From NCBI GenBank assembly GCA_036874045.1, contig CM072337.1:23720001-23784000 (forward strand): a stretch of 64,000 nucleotides of DNA. Reading direction: 5' to 3'. The notes under the pieces are model-generated. The model was not told the DNA's origin and ran no database searches. It saw only the letters and a program-made list of their open reading frames with translations. The DNA comes from Cymodocea nodosa (lineage: Eukaryota; Streptophyta; Magnoliopsida; Alismatales; Cymodoceaceae). Below are positions 42,601-48,942 of this stretch, piece by piece; positions within the stretch are counted from its first letter, which is position 1; each line of letters starts with the position of its first letter. A program made the position numbers and the translations under genes.

Positions 42601-44869
42601 ATTTCCCTGTTGCGGAATGGATTTAAGGGAACAGTCGTGATTGGCATATGTTGGAGCAATTAGTCGGTTTCTCCTACCGAACAGAACTACTCAAGCATCC
42701 ACTCCTTACAGATAATCCAAAAGAAAACAATATAGAAGATCAGCTACACTAGATACTCTACTCTTCGTAAGATCGGTTATTCCAATCATAGTATTAATCA
42801 AGTGCAAAGCTTTCTTGTGTGCAAGAGGATTGGTTTGTAATGTTTTTGGAAACTGATGGTTTAAGTGATTTCAAGCTTGAGTCTTGCATGTGATGATTGC
42901 AGGGAATTGACTATTCTGTTCGGTATGAAATTGGTCCCAGAAGGGAGAAAATCTGAGCTGTTCCGAAGAAAGACACAACTGTAGAACGATCCTATAGTTT
43001 GCCATAATTTTCCTTTACCATGTAAAGGAAATTTGAACTCCAGTAAATGATGTGTTCCTTTTCACATAAACTCCGTCTACATTCATGTGCTTAATAATAA
43101 ATCAACAATATGTATTACCAAGGAGTTACCACATTCATATATTCTCTCAAAGAGTGCGGTAATAGAAATTTTAACATTTTAGCTTCCTATTGTCTACAGA
43201 AACTAACCAGTTTAACTGCATTCTATTAGCACATGAAGCATGATGCTAGCAATCTGTTCCCTCACTAATGTTACTTCCACGTTTGTTGATTATGACAGGT
43301 TGTTAATAGAATTCAAAAGCTGCGTAAAAAAGCTGGACTTGAACCCACAGATATTGTGGAGGTTTATTTTGAGCCACTAGACAGTAACAGAAATCTTTTT
43401 GAAAAAATTATACATTGTCAGGTACTTCTGTTCTTGATGTAATATCCAGGCAAGTTTTCCTCTTATTTGATCCGTAAGGGTCTTCACTTGCAGGAGCAAT
43501 ACATAAGAGATGCAGTTGGTTCTCCTTTACTGCATTTTACATTGGCACCCAAAGATATTGTAAGTAACATGGGCTGAAATATCAAAGAACTCTACCTTTT
43601 TGGATATGTTACACATGGCATGATTTCAAACTTTCAGTTTAGTTTGCACGCCATTTATCTTTATATTGTACTTCTGTGGTCGGTTCTTTATTTATATGGA
43701 TATCCTTGGGGTTCATTTAAAAAAAAGTCCCTTTTTACGTTTAGTTGGCATGCAATCACTGCCTACATTGAGACGGGGCAGAAAGCATTGCACTCATTAG
43801 TTGCATCACTGTGTATTTATGGCTCTTCTCCCCTGCAGGTCATAATCTGCGAGGAGAGGTTTCATGGGATTTCTGAATATTCATTTATTATCCGCCTGGC
43901 TAGGCCCACTTTGATGTTCAGACCAGAGACTATCCTTAATTTATATTCAGGTTGCACATCTAATCCCTTGTCATCAACCGAAACAGATTATGCTACCAAC
44001 AAATATGGTTGACATTCTCCCTAATATTTAGGTAATCAAAAATTTGCTGGAGCCTTGCAAACATTTTTGCTAGCCAGGGATTATTCCAGTTTGAAGTTGG
44101 AATTTCAAGTTGGAAATGGCAAGGTTTGTCCGTTTGTCATTTGGATTGTAGATAATTTGTTGAAGATTAAAAGAAAAATTTTATGATAAATTTCTTCTTT
44201 TAGTATTTCTTTTGTTATTGTTATTAGTGTTAGTGTGTGTGGGTTAATGGGTCATTGCATATACATTTATTAATGACCATATGCATATTTAATCTCTCTC
44301 AGTGATGGAATAATCTCATAGAGCATTGAGCTATTAAGAAGGAAGTGTAATCGAGATAAATGTGACAAGAAATCAAAAATAAACTTGCTCAAAAGAGATT
44401 GGATGCCATACTGATTAAGAATAAGACGTGAAAATTTTTTTTAGCGAGATATTACCAGATGGTGTCTTCATATTCAAATTGTACCTATAAGTGAATCCAT
44501 AATGAATGAATACTTGATAAATATAGGTGAATCTAAGAGAAGTAGAGATCTAAAATTATGTGTGATTAGAGATAATGATGGAGAATGGAATGATGGATAG
44601 AAATAAATTGAGAGAAACAATTCATATGGTCAATAATATAGAATGGAAAAAGTGTAGATTGAGCCTGTCGCTTGTAGTGTTAACGTATCTGTAGATGTTA
44701 TAAAATATTTTCTGGTACCTTGCTTGCCTTGATGTGAGGGTATCTTTTTGTCCAGATCATGATTGATTCTATCGAGGACCAGCCTCCTATTGAAGTTGCT
44801 CTTGGCGAGCATCTGTTTTTGACGGTTGGGGAGTACCACTTCAATAGATCATCTCAAGTTTCCTCGTAA
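504..44869 (+). CDS. IleRS: Isoleucyl-tRNA synthetase, cytosolic type (5' part outside window)
   Basis: Class I synthetase that charges tRNA-Ile with isoleucine in the cytosol. I read 23 exons: 504-669, 14550-14663, 19215-19312, 21993-22071, 24799-24957, 25104-25181, 28133-28266, 31415-31574, 32035-32118, 32216-32428, 33025-33150, 34079-34216, 34348-34451, 34527-34590, 34768-34856, 34925-35066, 38647-38710, 38783-38850, 43299-43421, 43494-43559, 43839-43950, 44032-44123, 44756-44869 (TAA stop). They total 2587 nt and encode 861 residues with all phases matching. Visible in order: editing motif [41 protein letters not shown], an anticodon-binding helical region, then the C-terminal extension typical of eukaryotic enzymes. 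The plant enzyme is about 1190 residues, so roughly 320 N-terminal residues including HIGH lie upstream. All donors are GT except the GC donor after exon 2. The introns are full of transposon debris. Family assignment is secure; the cytosolic rather than organellar type follows from eukaryote-type motifs. Confidence 0.95.
1511..4876 (+). mobile_element. hAT DNA transposon with terminal inverted repeats, decayed
   Basis: The ends are inverted copies. The left end reads TAGACGTGTCAATTAGGT; the right end, read on the other strand, starts TAAAGATGTCAATAGGTT, and both continue to GGGC. Flanking 8-mers ATTGAATG (1503-1510) and ACCGAATG (4877-4884) agree at 6 of 8 positions, as expected for an old 8-bp hAT target duplication. 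The interior encodes a broken hAT transposase (2218-4144) behind a TATA-like TATAAATA at 1991-1998. Between the transposase and the right end (4440-4740) are several copies of a short motif around CTTTGGTCTGGTTGAAGC. Confidence 0.8.
2218..4144 (+). pseudogene. Broken hAT transposase (BED finger, RNase H-like core, dimerisation domain)
   Basis: An opening frame (2218-2484) carries a BED-type zinc finger: WSKFT, then Cys-x2-Cys (YCNICN), then HLFKHL ending in Cys. Further pieces in shifting frames match the hAT core, with IWKG and a later TFDNAS near 2930-2950, and an RNase H-like middle region at 3223-3567 ending CLDP. From about 3870 the hAT dimerisation signature appears: [22 protein letters not shown] and ALICVKDWE-like residues. 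In-frame stops occur repeatedly (for example at 2482, 3565 and within the dimerisation domain), so it cannot make a full enzyme. The match is to the plant RICESLEEPER/Ac type. Confidence 0.8.
4991..5026. repeat. Perfect 14-bp inverted repeat (hairpin)
   Basis: ATACATGGGTAGTG at 4991-5004 is followed, after 8 bases, by its exact reverse complement at 5013-5026. It lies just outside the hAT element in intron 1 and has no visible partner element. Confidence 0.75.
5930..7170 (+). pseudogene. L1-type LINE reverse transcriptase remnant
   Basis: Scattered frames show the order of a plant L1 reverse transcriptase. A QYAFLVGR-like block with [11 protein letters not shown] (about 5939-5998) matches the QxAFxxGRxIxDxxxxAHE motif. 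EKAYDSVFW with an extra A (about 6046-6076) is the first palm motif, followed by [16 protein letters not shown] (about 6588-6612) resembles the zf-RVT region near the L1 C-terminus. Stops and frameshifts are frequent and the YADD core is not seen, so this is a dead fragment. No poly(A) tail or target duplication was identified. Confidence 0.6.
7625..8090. repeat. Possible non-autonomous DNA element of the 'CCTAGG' kind
   Basis: The left end has AAGGTTGTT then AGGTGCTAACCTAGGGGACC. The right end, read in reverse, has AAGGTTGTT then AGGTGCTTGGGC and CCTAGGGACC. The two inverted ends suggest a MITE-like element inside intron 1. Related CCTAGG-rich stretches occur near 22790 and 63520-63930. No target duplication was found, so the boundaries and class are uncertain. 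Confidence 0.4.
8520..9080. repeat. AT-rich low-complexity tract with internal repeats
   Basis: Nearly pure A/T with repeated AATAAATAATA and GTTAAC-type words. A block starting GGTGACAATAATAG occurs near 8573 and again near 8976. No coding signal is seen; ORFs here follow from composition. Confidence 0.6.
9682..9755. repeat. 74-bp near-perfect hairpin, miniature inverted-repeat unit
   Basis: The outer arms TGTGTTTGATA and TATCAAACACA are reverse complements. The inner arms CCCAGCTCTT and AAGAGCTGGG are also exact complements around a 9-base loop. TGTGTTTGATA also occurs at about 8453-8463, some 1.2 kb upstream in the same orientation as the left arm. That suggests the hairpin is one end of a larger element or a terminus with its own fold-back. 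Confidence 0.6.
10572..10849. repeat. Tandem duplication, two copies of a 139-bp unit
   Basis: The block starting AAGTTCATCAC at 10572 is repeated from 10711 with scattered substitutions, through AACAGATCCATAACATGTAT and GAGATAGATGTTACT. The copies abut directly. The unit is not coding and lies in intron 1. Confidence 0.8.
12000..13300 (-). pseudogene. RTE-type LINE, reverse transcriptase and 3' end, decayed
   Basis: Read on the minus strand, pieces follow the order of a plant RTE reverse transcriptase. A stretch with FILGRS and LLRQLIEHF (about 13050-13110) precedes [19 protein letters not shown] (from 13020), where EKAYDRVP is the first RT palm motif. Further down come [10 protein letters not shown] (12655-12625) and KYLTFII (about 12540), matching RTE blocks. 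[11 protein letters not shown]-like stretch follows near 12280, and a 3'UTR ends in a TTGTTGTTATTATT-type simple repeat near 11990. Such tails are known for RTE/BovB-type elements. Frames shift repeatedly. It is antisense to the host gene. Confidence 0.75.
15085..15420 (+). pseudogene. 3' remnant of an L1-type LINE (zf-RVT region)
   Basis: A plus-strand frame from about 15085 reads [17 protein letters not shown] and then SRVDWLELR, the pattern of the zf-RVT domain at the C-terminus of plant L1 proteins (C-x2-C, E-x2-HLFxxC). Further on, another frame gives AIFWNIWMA, matching the IWKARN block. Stops interrupt it. No tail or target duplication was recognised. Confidence 0.55.
16897..18390 (-). 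pseudogene. hAT transposase remnant with BED finger and DUF659
   Basis: Minus strand, N to C. A region with SEDPGWMHG and GVTRLK followed by a stop, then VAKFPKCP (18340-18130), matches the BED finger of plant DUF659 hAT proteins. A middle block with NFMLYKVAP and [10 protein letters not shown] follows (about 17740-17590). Then DUF659 itself: MCDRQT in place of [21 protein letters not shown] and [12 protein letters not shown] (17368-17160). An acidic Asn/Asp/Gln-rich C-terminal stretch ends DDDYEV (17112-16900). Much of the catalytic core is missing. An RTE 3' end is inserted between the middle block and DUF659. The element ends were not identified. Confidence 0.75.
17375..17545 (-). mobile_element. 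3'-end fragment of an RTE LINE nested in the hAT remnant
   Basis: On the minus strand this stretch closely follows the 3'UTR of the RTE element at 12000-12200. Shared words include GAAAAGACTTAAATT, GACCATAGATAGAAATACAT and AAAGGATTTATGTG, and both end in an A/T-rich TTATTTGTTATTA-type tail. It sits between two hAT coding blocks, so it landed in the hAT after that element arrived. It is 5'-truncated, as usual for LINE insertions. Confidence 0.6.
19313..21992 (+). other. IleRS intron 3
   Basis: Contains a stretch at 19618-19710 resembling 15880-15970 (shared GACTTTAGTC/GAACTTTGGTC, AAGAAAAGAGGA and CAAATCACAGAAGT-type words), and a 131-bp tandem duplication at 21301-21562. The remainder is non-coding and I see nothing else in it. 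Confidence 0.6.
21301..21562. repeat. Tandem duplication, two copies of a 131-bp unit
   Basis: The block starting GATGGTTGTG at 21301 recurs at 21432 with few changes, through CTGGAGCTAAACCTGTCTTT, CCCATTGGGATCTCAGCAT and ACATTATGGTGATTGCC. The period is not a multiple of three, so the overlapping ORFs read each copy in a different frame and do not indicate a protein. It lies in intron 3. Confidence 0.85.
22072..24798 (+). other. IleRS intron 4
   Basis: Holds a possible CCTAGG-type element (about 22470-22885), A/T-rich repeats near 22890-23000 and 23990-24060, a T-run at 24353-24372 and an (AC)n run near 24525-24540. Segment 23220-23850 shows nothing I recognise. Confidence 0.55.
22470..22885. 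repeat. Possible CCTAGG-type non-autonomous element
   Basis: The right part contains AAGGTGCCTAGGCG and GGCCTAGGCACCTTAA as an inverted pair about 45 bases apart. The left end near 22470 has GGCCATGGTTATCAAG. It resembles the stretches at 7625-8090 and 63513-63945. Boundaries are estimated and no target duplication was seen. Confidence 0.35.
25182..28132 (+). other. IleRS intron 6
   Basis: Contains a Copia fragment (26739-27490, minus strand). The 25600-26738 stretch is less AT-rich than its surroundings and shows no domain I recognise; it may be further retroelement sequence. 27500-28132 is ordinary AT-rich intron ending in a GCAG acceptor. Confidence 0.55.
26739..27490 (-). pseudogene. Ty1/copia fragment: RNase H region, polypurine tract and 3' LTR
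   Basis: On the minus strand, 27490-26930 reads in broken frames as the C-terminal RNase H region of a Copia polyprotein. Recognisable blocks are a degenerate SSAEAEYR motif ([11 protein letters not shown]), [12 protein letters not shown], and further on the [10 protein letters not shown] block. A purine tract (complement of 26912-26924) follows. A 173-bp segment, 26739-26911, then begins TG and ends CA on both strands, as an LTR should. The rest of the element, including the other LTR, is missing. It is antisense to the host gene. Confidence 0.7.
28267..31414 (+). other. IleRS intron 7
   Basis: Contains a probable MITE (28644-29416) and an extremely A/T-rich, repetitive tract (29630-30030). 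30050-31414 is ordinary intron with no exon or element that I recognise. Confidence 0.6.
28644..29416. mobile_element. Probable AT-rich Tourist-like MITE
   Basis: The left end reads GGTTCATTTGTGTTACTTAA followed by AGTCAGAAAAGTTAG. The right end, in reverse complement, reads GGACCCTTTTATGCCACTCA followed by GAAAGTTAG. These are imperfect inverted ends. Flanking bases are TAA on the left and AAA on the right, close to a 3-bp PIF/Harbinger duplication. The interior is almost entirely A/T. No transposase is visible. Confidence 0.4.
31415..31574 (+). CDS. IleRS: IleRS exon carrying the KMSKS catalytic loop
   Basis: 160-nt exon between a clean GCAG acceptor and a GTAAGT donor. It encodes the start of the second half of the Rossmann fold. 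KMSKS is encoded at 31512-31526; this loop stabilises the aminoacyl-adenylate transition state in class I synthetases. The exon completes a Trp codon split across the 3.1-kb intron from 28266 (DQTRGW then FYTL). The motif is unaltered, so the gene looks catalytically functional. Confidence 0.93.
31575..32034 (+). other. IleRS intron 8
   Basis: 460-bp intron with clean GTAAGT and GGGTGCAG boundaries. Nothing else is recognised inside. Confidence 0.85.
32429..33024 (+). other. IleRS intron 10 with a small tandem duplication
   Basis: 596-bp intron. A block starting AAATGTACTTT at 32461 recurs at 32524 (63-bp spacing), sharing TTGATGCCT and ATATGTA words. No other feature is seen. Confidence 0.65.
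33151..34078 (+). other. IleRS intron 11
   Basis: 928-bp intron with GTATGC donor and TTCAG acceptor. No repeat or coding feature is recognised. Confidence 0.8.
35563..35720 (-). repeat. 3' LTR of the TRIM element
   Basis: 158-bp copy similar along its full length to 36896-37056, with scattered substitutions that indicate an old insertion. Because the element reads on the minus strand, this plus-left copy is the 3' LTR, preceded on that strand by the polypurine tract. Confidence 0.85.
36000..36185. repeat. Pyrimidine-rich tract in the TRIM interior
   Basis: A long T/C stretch with TCTTTTCTTTTCTTC-type words and several T-runs. Read on the minus strand it is a purine tract that gives a Lys/Glu/Arg-only ORF. 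That is a composition effect, not a gene. Confidence 0.7.
36541..36736. repeat. 69-bp tandem repeat, about 2.8 copies, inside the TRIM
   Basis: Units begin GGAAAATAATGAGAGG at 36541, 36610 and 36679 and are almost identical; the third stops at about 36736. The period is 23 codons, so an ORF runs through it and yields a repeated [12 protein letters not shown] peptide. I regard this as a by-product of the period rather than a protein. Confidence 0.9.
36896..37056 (-). repeat. 5' LTR of the TRIM element
   Basis: 161-bp copy. On the minus strand it starts TGTTAGAGTATGAG and ends TTTCCACA, and is followed directly by the primer-binding site. Confidence 0.85.
37885..38050 (-). mobile_element. 3'-end fragment of an RTE LINE
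   Basis: Third copy of the RTE 3'UTR seen at 12000 and 17400. It has CATGTGGACAACCCATAT in place of the related ATGTGGTTGACCCACGT and shares the GATAGGAATAGATGGAAGG-type block. It is on the minus strand within intron 16 and heavily 5'-truncated. Confidence 0.5.
38851..43298 (+). other. IleRS intron 18, containing a Ty3/gypsy remnant
   Basis: Besides the gypsy pieces it has a degenerate duplicated block near 38880-39240 (CTTCATGGTAT...GCATTTTATG and CTTCGTGGTAT...GCATTTAATG) and a 102-bp-spaced duplication at about 41176 and 41278 (AATTAATAG, ATACATCCAGGAAGAG). 42180-43298 shows nothing I recognise. Confidence 0.6.
40440..41760 (-). pseudogene. Ty3/gypsy retrotransposon remnant (gag and start of RT)
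   Basis: On the minus strand, pieces near 41720-41330 resemble a gypsy gag. One has [16 protein letters not shown], another an EFDKLSN block followed in a shifted frame by FINDLKNEF, the pattern of EYxxxFExL...FIxGLKxEI. Near 40760-40440 comes the linker and N-terminal reverse transcriptase. [17 protein letters not shown] matches the LLxxFxDVFxEPxGLPP block, followed by HLQKNEMD and [11 protein letters not shown] for FCVDYRALN. Frames are broken and most of pol is absent. Minus-strand ORFs at 39954-40318 may be more of it but match nothing I know. LTRs were not identified. Confidence 0.6.
44124..44755 (+). other. IleRS intron 22
   Basis: 632-bp intron before the last exon. The donor is GTTTGT, the acceptor TTGTCCAG. 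Nothing else is recognised. Confidence 0.75.
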
Positions 44870-46647
44870 GATATTTCAACATCAGCATTCAATGCGTGGT
44901 CAGTGTTCATCAATTCTTACGATGTCCCATTTTTGATTATATTCTTTGACCACTTCATAATCTGCCTACAAGTTATAAAGATTTAAGTCTTGAATTATGT
45001 GTCCTTTGCTTCCACTTTATAATTTAAGTTCATTGGTTCATTTTTTTTTCTTATTAAGTACATGCTACTAGTTCACGAGGATTATATTTTTTGTATATAT
45101 TTGTGAACGACATTATTTATATTTTCGGCACCCAATTTTGACGTATATTCTACCCAATGTTGACTTATATTATTCTGCCCATTATTTATTCGCGACTATG
45201 CCTACATAGATTGAAATTTCAACATCGATTTGTACTACATATGTGAGCTGGCTTTAAAATTTACACGATCACTTTTCCTTACGAAGTCTTCCAACTTATC
45301 TATTCCTTTTTAGCGTTGAGTTCTTTTTCTTCAAATGGAATGTGTTGCAAGGGAAGTATTCAGGCAAGCTTCAGGGATTTTTGTGTTACTATTTTGTCGT
45401 TCCAAATGATTTTTTCTCATCTTTTTAATAATCCGTTTTGATGTACATTTTGTAATTTTTATAGAGAGAAATCTGTTTGGAATGGTTTTCTGGTTTGAGT
45501 TATTTTGGTGCGCTCGTTTGTTCTTTTTAAAACAATGGCTACTGGCTTATTCTATTCCATGTAGGTCAGAATTGGCATTTGATTTTATTATATGTTTCAT
45601 TTTATGCATATCCAGTGTCTGGGGCATTTCAGGCATTTCAGTTGTAATTATTTTTATTTTCTTTTGGATTTCCTTTGTAGTAAAAAAAATGCCCTCTCTC
45701 TATATGGTACACAAACCGTGGTGGAAGTTGGAGGTTTCAGATTCTTTATTTGACTTCATTCAGCTATGATTATTTATAAATCGAGTTCTCAGACTAATTT
45801 CTTAGAAAACACAGCCCCTTTTTTTAACAATTATGTCTTGTAAGCATATGGTGAATGAAAGAAACAAAATAAAAAAGAGGATGTGAATGAATGACCAAAT
45901 GCGACTTTGATTGCAAGGCTCAATCATGGGCATCATTATTATTTCATGGGACATGTAACCACGTCCAGGAGGTGGAAAAGAATGACGTCGAGAATTTATG
46001 TCGCTTCGTGTTCATTAAAATTCAAATTAAAAATTCGATTATTGAAAATACGAGATATTGAAAGCATTCATCTAAATAAGTTATTTTAAACATGATTGTT
46101 TATCAAACTCACAGAAAAGTGGGTATAATTCATTATATTATTATTATTTAATAAGTTCTTAAACTTCTTATTCAATGCACTAGCCGCATTTTGAAATAAG
46201 TTGAAGGTAATGTTTGACTGGTTGTCCTACGATACCTTTCATAGAAAGTGTTTTTCGAAAAGACACATTTTCAAACATATCCGTTAGTTTCGGCATTTTT
46301 AAAAACTCAACTCCCGTGTGTTAACTGAAATCTATACTTTTCAAAAGGATGTTGGAAATATTGACAGGAAATTTGTGAAAACATTAAGTCAACTAAATAA
46401 GTGTTTTTTGATGCAACCGAAGTCTAAACGCTTTTAAATTAATCTTGTAATTAACCCAATGCCATAAAAATGATTCAGTTTCTGTGATTGGATCTAACAA
46501 ATAATTTGTACACGTTAATGTTTTTGTATAAAAATATGATTCTATGAACTTTAAGGGTTTGTTTGTAGATCTAAAAAATGATGAAAAATTATAGAAAATG
46601 ATGAAAAAGAAAATAATAGAAAGTAATGAAAAGTTAGTAAAAAATTA
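44870..46647. other. IleRS 3'UTR and intergenic DNA
   Basis: Begins with the synthetase 3'UTR, whose end cannot be placed because no AATAAA lies close to the stop. The remaining AT-rich sequence has ORFs with no recognisable domain. It reaches the left target duplication of the Harbinger element. Confidence 0.6.
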
Positions 46648-48942
46648 GAGTATTTGTGTACAAAATAGAAAATGACAAAATTTAAAATATGTGTGTTTAT
46701 ACATAAAACAAAAAATGACATAAAATTGAAAAATGTAAAATATGTATGTTTATTCATAGATTAAAAAATATTGAAATTGAAAAATTCAATATTTTTTATA
46801 CTTATTTGTAAGATAAAGAATAACAAAATTTGTCATAGATAATATAAGATAAAGTCATTTGTGACAATAGTTACAACATAAAATACATATCACATATTTT
46901 TATTGTTCTACATATCTCTTATAATATTGACACATATTATATCAATAATTTATTTTCTATAATCTTGACATGATTTAGTAGTAGTAGACACATCTTTTTT
47001 TGTAAAAGTTTGTTAAACATTACTATCTGGCATTCCTTCTAATTCTTTTTCAAGGTATTCAAGTAAATTTATTTTGTCTGCTTTTCAAATAAAATTATAA
47101 ACTAAAAAATATAGTAATACAATATTCTCTTGTGTTTCAAAAGGAAATGACATACAGTCTTGTAAAATTGAGAATCGATGTTTGATTATTCTAAATGTAC
47201 ATTCAATTACTGTCTTTAATTGTGAATGTTTGTAATTGAAATTTTCAATTACATTCATTAGAAGTCTATAAGTATTATAGTCATTCAAGTGATATCTTAC
47301 ACCTTAAAATGATATAATAAATTATGGTCTATTAGGAAAACTAGCATTTGCCAAGTAATACATATAAAATAAGAAAGAAATATATGCATTATAATAATTA
47401 AAGTTACATTCATAAATTTTTTCTAAATTTCATTAGGAACAGATGTATGACCATTTACATAGTCTCATCCTTATTTACTTTGATCGATGATCTTGCATAT
47501 ATAACCATGTTACAAATCTTACATATATAACCTTGTTACATTTTAAAGTTAAAACAAATTTGATCTAAGTAAACATTTATTTGCAAAACATAACTCTACC
47601 TCACATGAGTGGAGTTATGCTCTACTAGTATAATAATTGACACAATTCTTCATTATTTACGGTAGATGGAGCAGAGCTTTACACCAACTGACGTAGGTTA
47701 CAATTGCATTTAGTAAAACAAGTACAAGTTTCAATGTTGCACGATATTAGACATTAGAAGTTGATGCTAACCAAACACACAACTTAGATATGTAGTTAAA
47801 GATTGTCACAACAAATGGTAATGATTGAGTTTGTGTGAATTCAAGGTTCTTTCACTAGAAATTTTATCCAAATTAACTAAATAGGATAATTAATTAGCAA
47901 CTCCATGGTCTTATACTAACTTCAATGAAAGATCTTCTAAGAACATATTGTTTCTTAATTACAACGTCAAGATATTAATAATACCCACTTGAGTTGTAGA
48001 TTTTCTATAACGATCAAGTCAACCACCTCAATCAGCATTATTGAATGCTAGCAAGTGCATTGTTGGTTTTTTATGTAAATAAAACTCAAGTCAGTAGATG
48101 TTTTAATTTCTTGAGAAAACAAATATATCGTAGAAACTTAAAATTAATAAAACTCAAGGTTGTAACATATTACTGCAAGAATTACAACTTATAGTGACAA
48201 ATTTAATCTTTTTTGTCACTATAGATACTTGTTCGGTCTATGATAACAATTTTGTGTGTCGGTCATTATTGATAAACCATCGTGACGAATGCTGAACATT
48301 ATTGTGACATATTATAAGTGAAGGAAGAGTATTTGAATGGTTTACGTTAGATAAACTAAGGGTGGGACAAAAATTTCATTAAAATATAATCTTATATTAA
48401 AAACATGACACATTGAGAAGAAGATCTATTATTGTTCACGGCCATCCATATTGAAGCATTTGCATATTTGCATGAGAAGTACAGGTGCAATGACGCCCAA
48501 TCCATGGCGAGGAAGGAGGACGACACACGGCGAACAAGGTTAGGGTTTCATAAAGTAGGGTTGTATGCCACAAAATAATTACCTTGTAGGGAGCTCGAGA
48601 TTCTCAGATTCCTTTACAATTGGAGGATCGAGCAAAGCAGAGATGTTGTTGAGAATGTAGATGAGACAGAAGGGTTTTTCCGTTGAGAGACAAGAATGCA
48701 AGAAGAGATGAGAACGAGGATGTGTGAGGAGATGAAGGTGAGGATGACAGAAAAAATTTTCCATTGGATTCCAAAGAATCGAGGTCAAAAAATCACATGA
48801 GATTTGGGAGATAACTGCCTTTTATAATAAGGAAAATGACAGAAAAATTGTTAGATGCACAAATACCTAAAAAATGATAAAAAATTTTCTGTCAATTTTT
48901 TTTTTCAACGTTTTAAATTATTTTCTAAGTACATAAATACTC
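46648..48942 (-). mobile_element. PIF/Harbinger DNA transposon with inverted ends and TTA duplication
   Basis: The left end reads GAGTATTTGTGTAC. The right end, reverse-complemented, reads GAGTATTTATGTAC, matching at 13 of 14 positions, and similarity (AGAAAAT, AAATTTAAAA) continues inward. Trinucleotide TTA flanks both sides (46645-46647 and 48943-48945), the expected PIF/Harbinger target duplication. Inside is a broken Harbinger DDE transposase on the minus strand (47085-47365). The 48180-48330 stretch has further short inverted GTGACA words, possibly a smaller nested element. Confidence 0.75.
47085..47365 (-). pseudogene. PIF/Harbinger DDE transposase fragment
   Basis: On the minus strand: YYLANASFPN, a stop, then GVRYHLNDY, FNYKHSQLKTVIECTF, IIKHRFSIL and ENIVLLYFLVYNFI. 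These match the last part of the Harbinger DDE superfamily endonuclease (YxLxDxGYP, GVRYHL, FNxRHSxLRNVIERxFGxLKxRF, CCxLHNFI). The YNFI replaces the usual HNFI, and the N-terminal catalytic Asp region is missing or unreadable. It is not functional. Confidence 0.8.

Noticed and set aside
44630-44839. Minus-strand ORF over the last IleRS exon
   Set aside because: Antisense of the final coding exon and intron; no domain.
48180-48330. Short nested MITE with GTGACAAA/TTTGTCAC inverted words
   Set aside because: The inverted words are real, but no terminal repeat pair with a target duplication could be fixed. Noted only within the Harbinger entry.
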